A stretch of DNA of 64,000 bases, taken from positions 26,661,154-26,725,153 of the forward strand of contig OZ020585.1 in NCBI GenBank assembly GCA_963971535.1, given 5' to 3'. Numbering within the stretch: position 1 is the first letter of the stretch; each line of letters opens with the position of its first letter. Origin of the DNA: Notolepis coatsorum. Its lineage: Eukaryota > Chordata > Actinopteri > Aulopiformes > Paralepididae. A program made the translations under genes and the position numbers. Below, one piece after another: positions 1-11,995 of this stretch. The notes beneath the pieces are model-generated. The model did no database searches and was not told the origin of the DNA. It worked only from the letters and a program-made list of their open reading frames with translations.

Positions 1-1019
1 TGTATTTAGTTGGTTAGCTATGTAGCTAATGTGGATAGCATTTTGAATAGCACCAATGCTAGCTGGCTGGCTACAGCTTTATTTACTAAATTATGGAGGC
101 TTTTTAATCGTCAAGGTAAGAGAGGATTTGTCATGATCAACTGAAGGCGTATGCTATGGAACAATATGTGCTTGGGTTTTCAGAAAAAGGCCAGCTATGA
201 CGCTAATTATTTAGCTAATATTAATAGCATAGCTTGCTGACTACAACAATGGAGGATGGTATTCCTCGCTGCGGGACCAATATTATTCTATGACAGCCCC
301 GCCCCCATTCACTACCAACCAATCACTGCTACGCAATATCAACGCAGCGGTTGTTTAGATTAGATTTTGGAGACAGGTACGCAACATCCTCGCAACACAG
401 TCTACAAGACCCTCTCCAACAACCGCGTTGAAATCGCGCCGATGTTGTGTTGCAGTTGCTTTGAAGTTGCTGTAGCATGTAGAGGCCTTTAGGCTGTCAT
501 CAGCAGTTCGCACACCGTGCGCGTAATTGGTTTTTGAGGTTCGCACACAATTATTTTTAGGGGCATATGCAAGCAATATGGTCGCACTGTAGAGCCCTGA
601 TAATGCAGGACCTGTCGCAGAGGTTTTTATTCGGCATGCAACGACACTCAATGTTTTAGTGGCACACACAGTGGTTCGTTTTTAACACAAACACACCGGA
701 ACACACACGCATGCATTGTCTTTTAGGATTGCCAATGCGATACTCCTCTGCGCTTAACCCACCCCGTCGTCCTTCCCCCCGAGGGCAGCCGCGAGCTGTG
801 GCGTCTATGGCATTTTGGCAGGAAGTAAAGTGCATTTTGGACACATCTTTTTTAAATGATTATTAAGACGTACGTCTTTAATTACGTGAATTTCATGATT
901 TACAGTGAAAATCCCCATTTGAAATAACGTATATTAGTTATATTTTATTAGTAAAATAACACCATAGCACCGCCATTAGCCATTTCATGTCACGCACCCC
1001 CAAGATGGCGCTCACCACA
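1..1019. other. No recognised gene
   Basis: No exon, tRNA or transposon end could be supported here. Short open frames lack codon structure or recognisable motifs. A GC-box-like run next to CCAAT-like motifs near 299-327 could be chance. The stretch ends where the 121-bp satellite begins. Confidence 0.6.
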
Positions 1020-2766
1020 GTTTGGGAACCGCTGTCGTAGAGACATGCGGGTTGTGCCATTGTACTCAGTAGGGATATCCTCTTTAATTGGTCTATGTTG
1101 ACCACGCCCCCATGGTTAGACTCCTCCCCCTTTGTGTATCTTTTGAACCGTTTGCCGTAGAGACTTGTGGTTTCTGCCATTGTACTCAGTAGGGATATCC
1201 TCTTTCATTGGTCTATGATATAAAGGGGGCGTGACCTAATCATATGGGGCGTGGTCAACATAGACTCCATATGATTAGGCCGCACCCCCTTTTTGTATCT
1301 TTTGAACCGTTTGTCGTAGAGACTTGCGGATTGTGCCATTGTACTAAGTAGGGATATCCTCTTTCATTGGTCTATGTTGACCACTATCCTTAGGCCGCGC
1401 CCCCTTTTTGTATCTTTTGAACCATTTGTCGTAGAGACTTGTGGTTTGTGCCATTGTACTCAGTAGGGATATCCTCTTTCATTGGTCTATGTTGACCATG
1501 CCCCATATGATTAGGCCGCACCCCCTTTTTGTATCTTTTGAACCGTTTGTCATAGAAACTTGCGGGTTGTGCCATTGTACTAAGTAGGGATATCCTCTTT
1601 CATTGGTCTATGTTGACCACGGCCCCTATCCTTAGGCCGCGCCCCCTTTTTGTATCTTTTGAACCATTTGTCGTAGAGACTTGCGATTTGTGCCATTGTA
1701 CTCAGTAGGGATATCCTCTTTCATTGGTTTATGTTGACCACGCCCCATATGATTAGGCCGCACCCCCTTTTTGTATCTTTTGAACTGTTTGTCGTAGAGA
1801 CTTGCGGATTGTGCCATTGTACTAAGTAGGGATATCCTCTTTCATTGGTCTATGTTGACCATGCACCATATGATTAGGCCACGCCCCCTTTCTGTATCTT
1901 TTGAACCGTTTGTCGTAGAGACTTGCGGATTGTGCCATTGTACTAAGTAGAGATATCCTCTTTCATTGGTCTATGTTGACCACAGCCCCTATCCTTAGGC
2001 CGTGCCCCCTTTTTGTATATTTTTAACCATTTGTCGTAGAGACTTGCGGTTTGTGCCATTGTACTCAGTAGGGATATCCTCTTTCATTGGTCTATGTTGA
2101 TCACGCCCCATATGATTAGGCCGTGCCCCCTTTTTGTATCTTTTGAACCGCTTGTCGTAGAGACTTGCGGGTTGTGCCATTGTACTAAGTAGGGATATCC
2201 TCTTTCATTGGTCTATGTTGACCACGGCCCCTATCCTTAGGCTGCGCCCCCTTTTTGTATCTTTTGAACCATTTGTCGTAGAGACTTGCGGTTTGTGCCA
2301 TTGTACTCAGTAGGGATATCCTCTTTCATTGGTCTATGTTGACCATGCCCCATATGATTAGGCCGCACCCCCTTTTTGTATCTTTTGAAGCGCTTGTTGT
2401 AGAGACTTGCGGGTTGTGACATTGTACTCAGTGGGGATATCCTCTTTCATTGGTCTATATTGACCACGCCCCATAGTATTAGGCCACGCCCCTTTTGTAT
2501 ATTTTGAACCGTTTGTCATAGAGACTTGCTGATTGTGCCATTGTACTAAGTAGGGATATCCTCTTTCATTGGTCGATGTTGACCACGGCCCCTATCCTTA
2601 GGCTGCGCCCCCTTTTTGTATCATTTGAACTATTTGTCATAGAGACTTGCGGGTTGTGCCATTGTACTCAGTAGGGATATCCTCTTTCATTGGTCTATAT
2701 CGACCACGTCCCCTATTATTAGGCCCCTCCCTCTTTTCTATCTTTTTAACCGTTTGTCGTAGAGTG
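1020..2766. repeat. 121-bp satellite array, copy 1, with 242-bp higher-order period
   Basis: About 14 tandem units of about 121 bp. Each contains GTAGAGACTTGCGG, GTGCCATTGTACT, AGGGATATCCTCTTTCATTG and a stretch resembling CCCCTTTTTGTATCTTTTG. Two unit types mostly alternate: one carries CCCTATCCTTAGG with ACTCAG in the next unit, the other CATATGATTAGG with ACTAAG. Repeated 61-codon minus-strand frames spaced 242 bp apart are by-products of this period and not genes. A short inverted piece lies near 1206-1275. Confidence 0.93.
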
Positions 2767-2785
2767 AGAGACCCTCTCCCATTGG

Positions 2786-2966
2786 CCGGTGGTGCACACA
2801 GGCATCACCTACACTTTCACAATTTCCCCCGTGGAATTGTCTAGTATTAATATTACTATTGCACTTTACTGTTACATTGGTTTAGATGCCAAACGTATTT
2901 ATGTTGTAGTGTACTTGTGCTGTATAATGACAATACATTTGAATCTATCTAATCTAATCAGTAAAT
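2786..2966 (+). mobile_element. Non-LTR retrotransposon 3'-tail-like segment, copy 1
   Basis: The segment ends in TATAATGACAATACATTTG and a TCTAATCTAATC tail, the style of 3' end seen in fish LINEs. It is repeated almost identically in the other two macro-repeat units. No coding sequence remains, and the family assignment is uncertain. Confidence 0.4.
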
Positions 2967-2968
2967 GT

Positions 2969-3048
2969 GGCCGGTTAGCTCAGTTGGTTAGAGCGTCGTG
3001 CTAATAACGCGAAGGTCGTGGGTTAGATACCCGTAGGCCTACTGGCCA
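2969..3048 (+). pseudogene. tRNA-Ile(AAT) pseudogene, copy 1
   Basis: The copy follows the canonical tRNA-Ile(AAT) sequence, with anticodon AAT in CTAATAA. Two lesions are visible: the T-loop reads GGTTAGATACC instead of GGTTCGATACC, losing the conserved C56, and six extra bases lie between the T arm and the 3' acceptor strand, giving 80 nt instead of 74. The B box is therefore damaged. A TTTT run follows. Confidence 0.88.
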
Positions 3049-3208
3049 AAGATTTTGAGGCGGTGTTTAACACTGTCGCCTTACAGCTAGAAGGTCATGG
3101 CCTATCTGTGTGGAGTTTGCATGCTTTCCCCGTGCTCGCAAAGGTTTCCCCCCCAAACAGATCGCTAACACTATGACAGATAACACTATTACACCATTTT
3201 TACTATGT

Positions 3209-3281
3209 GTTTCCGTAGTGTAGTGGTTATCACGTTCGCCTCACACGCGAAAGGTCCCCGGTTCGAGACCGGGCGGAAACA
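3209..3281 (+). tRNA. tRNA-Val(CAC)
   Basis: A 73-nt cloverleaf. The acceptor pairs GTTTCCG with CGGAAAC, the A box is TAGTGTAGTGG, the anticodon loop CTCACAC gives anticodon CAC, and the T arm is CCCGGTTCGAGACCGGG. No intron. A Pol III terminator TTTT lies in AGGATTTTGTAGG just downstream. It looks intact. Confidence 0.95.
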
Positions 3282-3667
3282 GGATTTTGTAGGTGGCACT
3301 GTTACACACTATTTCACACTTTTACACTGTTAAACATTACTACACTATTAAGCATTATTACACTATTACACAATATTACAGTATGACACTATTGTACACT
3401 ATTACACACTATCACAGTATGACACTATTTCACTATTACACACTATTACAGTTTGACCATATTACACACTATTACACTATGACACTATTTCACACTTTTA
3501 CACAATACATTTGAATCTTATCTAATCTATGAACATATAAACTCTTGTCCAAGTAGTGGGGGAGTCCTGTCACCATTTTTGGAAAGTCCTGCAGTGGGTC
3601 ATAATAATCTTTGACCTTTGATACAGAGGTTATCTTAAGTTGCGCTCAAAAATACAGTCGTTCAAAG

Positions 3668-3908
3668 ATACATTATCTGAATAAAAAGAATAAAAAATAA
3701 ATAAATAAAATCGAACCCTAACTAACCTTACTGTCATGCACTTGTCCTAATAAACTAACCTACACTGTAGCACTCAACACTTTGATGAACATCGTTGCTC
3801 AGCTGATAGAGTTGTGCCCTTCCTGATGACTTGTCATACAGAACTTTTAAGTCGCTTTGGATAAAAGCGTCAGCTAAATGACTAAATGTAAATGTAAAAA
3901 TGTAAATG
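3668..3908 (+). mobile_element. L2-type LINE 3' end fragment, copy 1
   Basis: The segment contains CCTGATGACTTGTC, AAGTCGCTTTGGATAAAAGC and GTCAGCTAAATGACTAAATG followed by TGTAAATGTA repeats, the characteristic 3' untranslated end of fish L2 elements. Only the tail is present. The same fragment sits in unit 2 at 8088-8316. Confidence 0.8.
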
Positions 3909-4084
3909 TACTGTTTTTTTATACTTTGTGTTCTCTCTATGCTTACTATACTATTACACACTATTACAGTATGATAATATTTCACTATTACAGTATGACA
4001 CTTACACACTATGACACTATTTAACACTATTACACACTATTACACTATGATACTATCACAAACTATTACTGAATTATACTATGA

Positions 4085-4157
4085 GTTTCCGTAGTGTAGT
4101 GGTTATCACGTTCGCCTAACACGCGAAAGGTCCCCGGTTCGAGACCGGGCGGAAACA
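4085..4157 (+). tRNA. tRNA-Val(AAC)
   Basis: Base for base like the tRNA-Val(CAC) at 3209 except that the anticodon loop reads CTAACAC, giving AAC. A and B boxes are intact and a TTTT terminator follows. Confidence 0.95.
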
Positions 4158-4610
4158 GGATTTTGTAGGCTATTACACACTATCACAGTATGACACTATT
4201 TCACTATTACACACTATTACAGTTTGACCATATTACACACTATTACACTATGACACTATTTCACACTTTTACACAATACATTTGAATCTTATCTAATCTA
4301 TGAACATATAAACTCTTGTCCAAGTAGTGGGGGAGTCCTGTCACCATTTTTGGAAAGTCCTGCAGTGGGTCATAATAATCTTTGACCTTTGATACAGAGG
4401 TTATCTTAAGTTGCGCTCAAAAATACAGTCGTTCAAAGATACTATTTTTTTTTTTTATACTTTGTGTTCTCTCTATGCTTACTATACTATTACACACTAT
4501 TACAGTATGATAATATTTCACTATTACAGTATGACACTTACATACTATGACACTATTTAACACTATTACACTATGATACTATCACAAACTATTACTGAAT
4601 TATACTATGA

Positions 4611-4683
4611 GTTTCCGTAGTGTAGTGGTTATCACGTTCGCCTAACACGCGAAAGGTCCCCGGTTCGAGACCGGGCGGAAACA
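4611..4683 (+). tRNA. tRNA-Val(AAC)
   Basis: Same 73-nt sequence as the gene at 4085, in a second sub-unit about 526 bp downstream with the same flanking AATTATACTATGA leader and AGGATTTTGTAGG trailer. It looks intact. Confidence 0.95.
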
Positions 4684-4689
4684 GGATTT

Positions 4690-5511
4690 TGTAGGCAGCA
4701 CTCTCTGCACACCTCTAATGGGTTCTAGATGTACAATGTTATAAGACATTAGGGCTGTCCCCGAAGCCTGTTTTTGGGATTCATTTAAAGAATAAATGTT
4801 TCCATCCATACGTTCCTGCGTTATACCGTGGTGAATATAAGTGGTTTTAGAGCGGTCTAGGGTAATTCGTGAAATCCTGAGTTAAAGCCCTATACGTCGA
4901 TTCCACTATACACGTTGCCATTTTTTGCCTGTATACGCTATTATCCCGAAATCAAATCTATATCATTGCTATTATGTTCCATCATGAATGCATGAAAGGG
5001 GGGGGGGGTAGTTTCTGATTATTTGATTGTCAGTAGCGGCATTCGCATTGAACACTAAAAACGGTTATCAGCCCGATCGGTATGAAAGCATTGCAGGATC
5101 AAGCTAAAATTCACGTCAAAACTTCCTTACCTGTGATCGGGAGTATTCCAAAAATAATATTCCAATTCCAATAATCCAATGTCCATTTGGTCGACGGCAT
5201 AATCCACCACAACATATGGATCGAGATATTTGACGCACTTCGATGGAACCAGCAGAACGGCTGCCCTCGCCCGACATGGAAACATGAAACCGGAGACCTG
5301 TGGCCGTCCCACAGAGAAAGATAGAAGGGTATAGGGTGCTCGATACCGCCGTCTAGCGTGATGCGGCCGGTATTGCACTTTTACATTCTCATGATCAGAT
5401 GATTCCCCATGTTAACCCAGAGTCTGTGTGCCTGTAATGAATAGGAATATCGAATAAAATAAATAAGGTTCAAATAACGAGTATACTCGTTGTTGGCAAT
5501 GAATGAGTTAA
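4690..5511 (-). mobile_element. TTAA-ended (piggyBac-like) non-autonomous element, copy 1
   Basis: The right end is TTAA (5508-5511). Read on the minus strand this gives TTAACTCATTCATTGCC, followed by the perfect palindrome AACGAGTATACTCGTT. The left end was not located, so the start is approximate. Related elements are at 9087, 20996 and 25961. Compared with the copy at 9087, this one has lost the second subterminal palindrome and the spacer between the two. A conserved internal block ends in CAGGTAAGG on the minus strand, like a splice donor. No transposase is recognisable. Confidence 0.6.
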
Positions 5512-5617
5512 GGGAGGTGTCAATCAACTCAGTACTGACTTCTACATTCATTGGTGGATGTTAGCCATGACCTCTATACAATGGGTTAACCCTTTAGCTA
5601 TACCACTTACATTAGAC

Positions 5618-5862
5618 ACCCTAGCAACCACCTAGAAACACCCTAGCAACCACCTAGAAACACCCTAGCAACCACCTATAACACCCTAGCAACCGCCTAG
5701 AAACACCCTAGCAACCACCTATAACACCCTAGCAACCACCTAGAAACACCCTAGCAACCACCTAGTATACCTTAGTAACCACTTAGCAACACGCTAGCAA
5801 TCACCTAGTACACCTTAGTAACCACCTAGAAACACCCTAGCAACCACCTATAACAACCATTG
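5618..5862. repeat. CCTAGCAACCACC minisatellite, copy 1
   Basis: Tandem units of about 21-22 bp built on CACCCTAGCAACCACCTA followed by GAAA or TAA. The array closes macro-repeat unit 1. Confidence 0.93.
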
Positions 5863-7200
5863 TCATAGAGACTCGCGAGTTGACCACGCCCCCATGGTTA
5901 GGCTCCTCCCCCGTTGTGTATCTTTTGAACCATTTGCCGTAGAGACTTGTGGTTTGTGCCATTGTACTCAGTAGGGATATCCTCTTTCATTGGTCTATGA
6001 CATAAAGGGGGCGCGGCCTAATCATATGGGGCGTGGTCAACATACTCTATGTTGACCACGGCCCATATGATTAGGCTGCGCCCCCTTTTTGTATCTTTTG
6101 AACCGCTTGTCGTAGAGACTTGCGGATTGTGCCATTGTACTCAGTGGGGATATCCTCTTTCATTGATCTTTGACCACGCCCCATATGATTAGGCCGCACC
6201 CCCTTTTTGTATCTTTTGAACCGTTTGTCGTAGAGACTTGCGGATTGTGCCATTGTACTAAGTAGGGATATCCTCTTTCATTGGTCTATGTTGACCACTA
6301 TCCTTAGGCCGCGCCCCCTTTTTGTATCTTTTTAACCATTTGTCGTAGAGACTTGTGGTTTGTGCCATTGTACTCAGTAGGGATATCATCTTTCATTGGT
6401 CTATGTTGACCATGCCCCATATGATTAGGCCGCCCCCCTTTTTTGTATCTTTTGAACCGTTTGTCATAGAAACTTGCGGATTGTGCCATTGTACTAAGTA
6501 GGGATATCCTCTTTCATTGGTCTATGTTGACTACGGCCCCTATCCTTAGGCCGCGCCCCCTTTTTGTATCTTTTGAACCATTTGTCGTAGAAACTTGCGG
6601 TTTGTGCCATTGTACTCAGTAGGGATATCCTCTTTCATTGGTCTATGTTGATCACGCCCCATATGATTAGGCTGCGCCCCCTTTTTGTATCTTTTGAACC
6701 GCTTGTCGTAGAGACTTGCGGGTTGTGCCATTGTACTAAGTAGGGATATCCTCTTTCATTGGTCTATGATGACCACGACCCATATGATTAGGCCGCACCC
6801 CCTTTTTGTATCTTTTGAACCGCTTGTCGTAGAGACTTGCGGGTTGTGCCATTGTACTCAGTGGGGATATCCTCTTTCATTGGTCTATATTGACCACGCC
6901 CCATAGTATTAGGCCACACCCCTTTTGTATATTTTGAACCGTTTGTCATAGAGACTTGCTGATTGTGCCATTGTACTAAGTAGGGATATCCTCTTTCATT
7001 TGTCGATGTTGACCACGGCCCCTATCCTTAGGCTGCGCCCCCTTTTTGTATCATTTGAACTATTTGTCATAGAGACTTGCGGGTTGTGCCATTGTACTCA
7101 GTAGGGATATCCTCTTTCATTGGTCTATATCGACCACGTCCCCTATTATTAGGCCCCTCCCTCTTTTCTATCTTTTGAACCGTATGTCGTAGAGACTCGC
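5863..7200. repeat. 121-bp satellite array, copy 2
   Basis: Same family and dimeric higher-order pattern as the array at 1020, about 11 units. An inverted fragment of the unit at about 5995-6060 forms a local hairpin, as in copy 1. Confidence 0.92.
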
Positions 7201-7225
7201 GAGAGACCCTCTCCCTTTGGCCGGT

Positions 7226-7401
7226 GGTGCACACAGGCATCACCTACACTTTCACAATTTCCCCCGTGGAATTGTCTAGTATTAATATTATTATTGCACT
7301 TTACTGTTACATTGGTTTAGATGCCAAACGTATTTATGTTGTAGTGTACTTGTGCTGTATAATGACAATACATTTGAATCTATCTAATCTAATCAGTAAA
7401 T
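7226..7401 (+). mobile_element. Non-LTR retrotransposon 3'-tail-like segment, copy 2
   Basis: Near-identical duplicate of 2786-2966, with the same TATAATGACAATACATTTG and TCTAATCTAATC end. Confidence 0.4.
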
Positions 7402-7403
7402 GT

Positions 7404-7483
7404 GGCCGGTTAGCTCAGTTGGTTAGAGCGTCGTGCTAATAACGCGAAGGTCGTGGGTTAGATACCCGTAGGCCTACTGGCCA
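7404..7483 (+). pseudogene. tRNA-Ile(AAT) pseudogene, copy 2
   Basis: Carries the same two lesions as the copy at 2969: T-loop TTAGATA and a 6-nt insertion before the 3' acceptor strand. The lesions therefore predate duplication of the macro-repeat unit. Confidence 0.88.
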
Positions 7484-7643
7484 AAGATTTTGAGGCGGTG
7501 TTTAACACTGTCGCCTTACAGCTAGAAGGTCATGGCCTATCTGTGTGGAGTTTGCATGCTTTCCCCGTGCTCGCAAAGGTTTCCCCCCCAAACAGATCGC
7601 TAACACTATGACAGATAACACTATTACACAATTTTCACTATGT

Positions 7644-7716
7644 GTTTCCGTAGTGTAGTGGTTATCACGTTCGCCTCACACGCGAAAGGTCCCCGGTTCG
7701 AGACCGGGCGGAAACA
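7644..7716 (+). tRNA. tRNA-Val(CAC)
   Basis: Duplicate of the gene at 3209, offset 4435 bp. Anticodon loop CTCACAC, intact T arm, TTTT terminator. Confidence 0.95.
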
Positions 7717-8087
7717 GGATTTTGTAGGTGGCACTGTTACACACTATGACACTATTTCACACTTTTACACTGTTAAACATTACTACACTATTAAGCATTA
7801 TTACACTATTACACACTATCACAGTATGACACTATTTCACTATTATACACTATTACAGTTTGACCATATTACACACTATTACACTATGACACTATTTCAC
7901 ACTTTTACACAATACATTTGAATCTTATCTAATCTATGAACATATAAACTCTTGTCCAAGTAGTGGGGGAGTCCTGTCACCATTTTTGGAAAGTCCTGCA
8001 GTGGGTCATAATAATCTTTGACCTTTGATACAGAGGTTATCTTAAGTTGCGCTCAAAAATAGTCGTTCAAAGATACATTATCTGAAT

Positions 8088-8316
8088 AAAAAGAATACAA
8101 AATAAATAAATAAAATCTAACCCTAACTAACCTTACTGTCATGCACTTGTCCTAATAAACTAACCTACACTGTAGCACTCAACACTTTGATGAACATCGT
8201 TGCTCAGCTGATAGAGTTGTGCCCTTCCTGATGACTTGTCGTGCAGAACTTTTAAGTCGCTTTGGATAAAAGCGTCAGCTAAATGACTAAATGTAAATGT
8301 AAAAATGTAAATGTAC
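8088..8316 (+). mobile_element. L2-type LINE 3' end fragment, copy 2
   Basis: Duplicate of 3668-3908, with AAGTCGCTTTGGATAAAAGC and the TGTAAATGTA tail. Confidence 0.8.
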
Positions 8317-8480
8317 TGTTTTTTTTATACTTTGTGTTCTCTCTATGCTTACTATACTATTACACACTATTACAGTATGATAATATTTCACTATTACAGT
8401 ATGACACTTACACACTATGACACTATTTAACACTATTACACTATGATACTATCACAAACTATTACTGAATTATACTATGA

Positions 8481-8553
8481 GTTTCCGTAGTGTAGTGGTT
8501 ATCACGTTCGCCTAACACGCGAAAGGTCCCCGGTTCGAGACCGGGCGGAAACA
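8481..8553 (+). tRNA. tRNA-Val(AAC)
   Basis: Same sequence as the gene at 4085. Anticodon AAC, intact cloverleaf, TTTT terminator. Confidence 0.95.
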
Positions 8554-9007
8554 GGATTTTGTAGGCTATTACACACTATCACAGTATGACACTATTTCAC
8601 TATTACACACTATTACAGTTTGACCATATTACACACTATTACACTATGACACTATTTCACACTTTTACACAATACATTTGAATCTTATCTAATCTATGAA
8701 CATATAAACTCTTGTCCAAGTAGTGGGGGAGTCCTGTCACCATTTTTGGAAAGTCCTGCAGTGGGTCATAATAATCTTTGACCTTTGATACAGAGGTTAT
8801 CTTAAGTTGCGCTAAAAAATACAGTCGTTCAAAGATACTATGTTTTTTTTTTTATACTTTGTGTTCTCTCTATGCTTACTATACTATTACACACTATTAC
8901 AGTATGATAATATTTCACTATTACAGTATGACACTTACACACTATGACACTATTTAACACTATTACACAATGATACTATCACAAACTATTACTGAATTAC
9001 ACTATGA

Positions 9008-9080
9008 GTTTCCGTAGTGTAGTGGTTATCACGTTCGCCTAACACGCGAAAGGTCCCCGGTTCGAGACCGGGCGGAAACA
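9008..9080 (+). tRNA. tRNA-Val(AAC)
   Basis: Same sequence as the gene at 4611. Anticodon AAC, intact cloverleaf and terminator. Confidence 0.95.
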
Positions 9081-9086
9081 GGATTT

Positions 9087-9966
9087 TGTAGGCAGCACTC
9101 TCTGCACACCCCTAATGGGTTCTAGATGTACAATGTTATAAGACATTAGGGCTGTCCCCGAAGCCTGTTTTTGGGATTCATTTAAAGAATAAATTTTTCC
9201 ATCCATACGTTCCCGCGTTATACCGTGGTGAATATAAGTGGTTTTAGAGCGGTCTAGGGTAATTCGTGAAATCCTGAGTTAAAGCCCTATACGTCGATTC
9301 CACTATACACGTTGCCATTTCTTGCCTGTATATGCTATTATCCCGAAATCAAATCTATATCATTGCTATTATGTTCCATCATGAATGCATGAAAGGGGGG
9401 GGGGGGTAGTTTCTGATTATTTGATTGTCAGTAGCGGCATTCGCATTGAACACTAAAAACGGTTATCAGCCCGATCGGTATGAAAGCATTGCAGGATCAA
9501 GCTAAAATTCACGTCAAAACGTCCTTACCTGTGATCGGGAGTATTCCAAAAATAATATTCCAATTGTCTGATCGCCATCTGGTATATCCAATGTCCATTT
9601 GGTCGACGGCATAATCCACCACAACATATGGATCGAGATATTTGACGCACTTCGATGGAACCAGCAGAACGGCTGCCCTCGCCCGACATGGAAACATGAA
9701 ACCGGAGACCTGTGGCCGTCCCACAGAGAAAAATAGAAGGGTATAGGGTGCTCGATACCGCCGTCTAGCGTGATGCGGCCAGTATTGCACTTTTACATTC
9801 TCATGATCAGATGATTCCCCATGTTAACCCAGAGTCTGTGTGCCTGTAATGAATAGAAATATCGAATAAAATAAATAAGGTTCAAATAACGAGTATACTC
9901 GTTGTTGGCATTCAACGATTGGCGCCCAATAACGAGTATACTCGTCGTTGGCAATGAATGAGTTAA
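9087..9966 (-). mobile_element. TTAA-ended (piggyBac-like) non-autonomous element, copy 2
   Basis: Duplicate of 4690-5511 that keeps both subterminal palindromes: AACGAGTATACTCGTT at about 9888-9903 and ACGAGTATACTCGT at about 9932-9945, separated by a spacer containing CAACGATTGGCGCCC. The right end is TTAA at 9963-9966. The left limit is approximate. Confidence 0.62.
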
Positions 9967-10069
9967 GGGAGGTGTCAATCAACTCAGTACTGACTTCTAC
10001 ATTCATTGGTGGATGTTAGCCATGACCTCTATACAATGGGTTAACCCTCTAGCTATACCACTTACATTA

Positions 10070-10405
10070 GACACCCTAGCAACCACCTAGAAACACCCTA
10101 GCAACCACCTATAACACCCTAGCAACCACCTAGAAACACCCTAGCAACCACCTATAACACCCTAGCAACCACCTAGAAACACCCTAGCAACCACCTAGAA
10201 ACAACCTAGCAACCACCTATAACACCCTAGCAACCACCTAGAAACACCCTAGAAACCACCTATAACACCCTAGCAACCACCTATAACACCCTAGCAACCA
10301 CCGAGAAACACCCTAGCAACCACCTAGTACACCCTAGCAACCACCTATAACACCCTAGCAACCACATAGAAACACCCTAGCAACCACCTATAACACCCTA
10401 GCAAC
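10070..10405. repeat. CCTAGCAACCACC minisatellite, copy 2, left part
   Basis: Same unit as 5618-5862. The array is split by the hAT element at 10406 and resumes at 11459. Confidence 0.93.
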
Positions 10406-11458
10406 TAGGGGTGGGACGGTACGCATCCGAACCGTGTACCGTCCGGCACGACCTCCACGGTTCGGGGCGTCTGTGTATTGTACGGTTCCGGGGATGCGCA
10501 AATAAAAAAAAATTAATTTGGCACGGAGCCGGGAGAGGTGAGCGCTGGCTGCAGGCAGCAGCACTGCAGCCAGGTGCTAGTCAGTTTGTGTAAAAATGGC
10601 AAGCACAATATAAATCAATCTTCATTACGACTTTAAAAACATAGCCATTAACATTACATAGGCCTACACACATCTTGCCATAGCGTTAGCAGTTTGTACA
10701 ACACGACGCACGTTTTAACTATGGTAGCACTACTAGCCCCAGCTAATAGTCAACGAAATGTTACCGTAGCTACTAGCAGAGGAGGAAATGAGAGTCTGAG
10801 AGGCGGGGTGTTTAAAGACAATGATAGGCGTTTATTCAACATCCAAGAAGGCTAACATACAACTGTGTTTTACTAACTCCAACCCGGACTATTGCTGCTT
10901 TCGTGCTGCTTGTTGATGTTATGAACTCCTCCTAAACTGATGGTCCCACACGCTAAAATGTCCGTGGGGACCCGCGCCAACCCATAGATAGTTCCAACTC
11001 ACCGAATTACGTAATCCACCACAGACAGTTGCACTCAATATTTAAATAATGTTAGTCTAAATAAATGTAGACAAGATAATGTACGTATTTTAAAAATAGA
11101 ATGAACAGAGCAGTGTTGTTTTTAAACAGTACAGTGTGTGTGTGTTAGTTTGATGTATGTCAGTTTGGTCTTTGTGTGCCAAACATTATTTAAGGCTGTA
11201 AACAGTTCCTCCTCATGGTAAAATGATGTGCCTGATGTCAAACTGCCTCATTCTTTCAGTTTTTGCATGACTACGTCCTTGAGAATAACTGAAAAGTTGG
11301 ATTATTTTTAGGCTATATATATTTTATGCTGAGTCTGGTATTTTTGGCGTTACATTTTTTTTTTATATATAAAAAAAACAATATACCGAACCGAAAACCG
11401 TGACCACAAAACCGAGGTACGTACCGAACCGTGGGTTTTGTGAACCGTCCCACCCCTA
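10406..11458. mobile_element. Non-autonomous hAT element inside the minisatellite
   Basis: Terminal inverted repeats TAGGGGTGGGACGGT and ACCGTCCCACCCCTA are flanked by the 8-bp target duplication CTAGCAAC (10398-10405 and 11459-11466), a hAT hallmark. Subterminal sequence is rich in ACCGAACCGTG-type motifs. No transposase ORF is present. Confidence 0.9.
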
Positions 11459-11995
11459 CTAGCAACCACCTAGAAACACCCTAGCAACCACCTATAACAC
11501 CCTAGCAACCACATAGAAACACCCTAGCAACCACCTATAACACCCTAGCAACCACATAGAAACACCCTAGCAACCACCTATAACACCCTAGCAACCACCT
11601 AGAAACACCCTAGAAACCACCTATAACACCCTAGCAACCATCTAGAAACTCCCTAGCAACCACCTAATACACCCTAGCAACCACCTATAACACCCTAGCA
11701 ACCACATAGAAACACCCTAGCAACCACCTATAACACCCTAGCAACCACCTAGAAACACCCTAGCAACCACCTATAACACCCTAGCAACCACCTAGAAACA
11801 CCCTAGCAACCACCTATAACACCCTAGCAACCACCTAGAAACACCCTAGCAACCACCTATAACACCCTAGCAACCACCTAGAAACTCCCTAGCAACCACC
11901 TAGTATACCTTAGTAACAACTTAGCAACACCCTAGCAACCACCTAGTACACCTTAGTAACCACCTAGAAACACCCTAGCAACCACCTATAACAAC
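11459..11995. repeat. CCTAGCAACCACC minisatellite, copy 2, right part
   Basis: Continuation of the interrupted array. Units alternate between ...CCACCTAGAAACA and ...CCACCTATAACA endings. Confidence 0.93.

Larger units (their letters stand above)
3290..4610. repeat. Degenerate ACACTATT-type minisatellite tracts, unit 1
   Basis: Blocks at about 3296-3512, 3944-4084, 4167-4285 and 4480-4610 are built from variants of ACACTATTACACACTAT and CAGTATGACACTATTTC. They surround the tRNA-Val genes and recur in the other macro-repeat units. Low complexity, no coding content. Confidence 0.85.
7735..9005. repeat. Degenerate ACACTATT-type minisatellite tracts, unit 2
   Basis: Blocks near 7736-7915, 8352-8480, 8567-8675 and 8878-9005 duplicate those of unit 1 with small length differences. 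Confidence 0.85.

Noticed and set aside
5618-11995. CRISPR-like appearance of CCTAGCAACCACC arrays
   Set aside because: Units are contiguous with no unique spacers, and this is a vertebrate genome.
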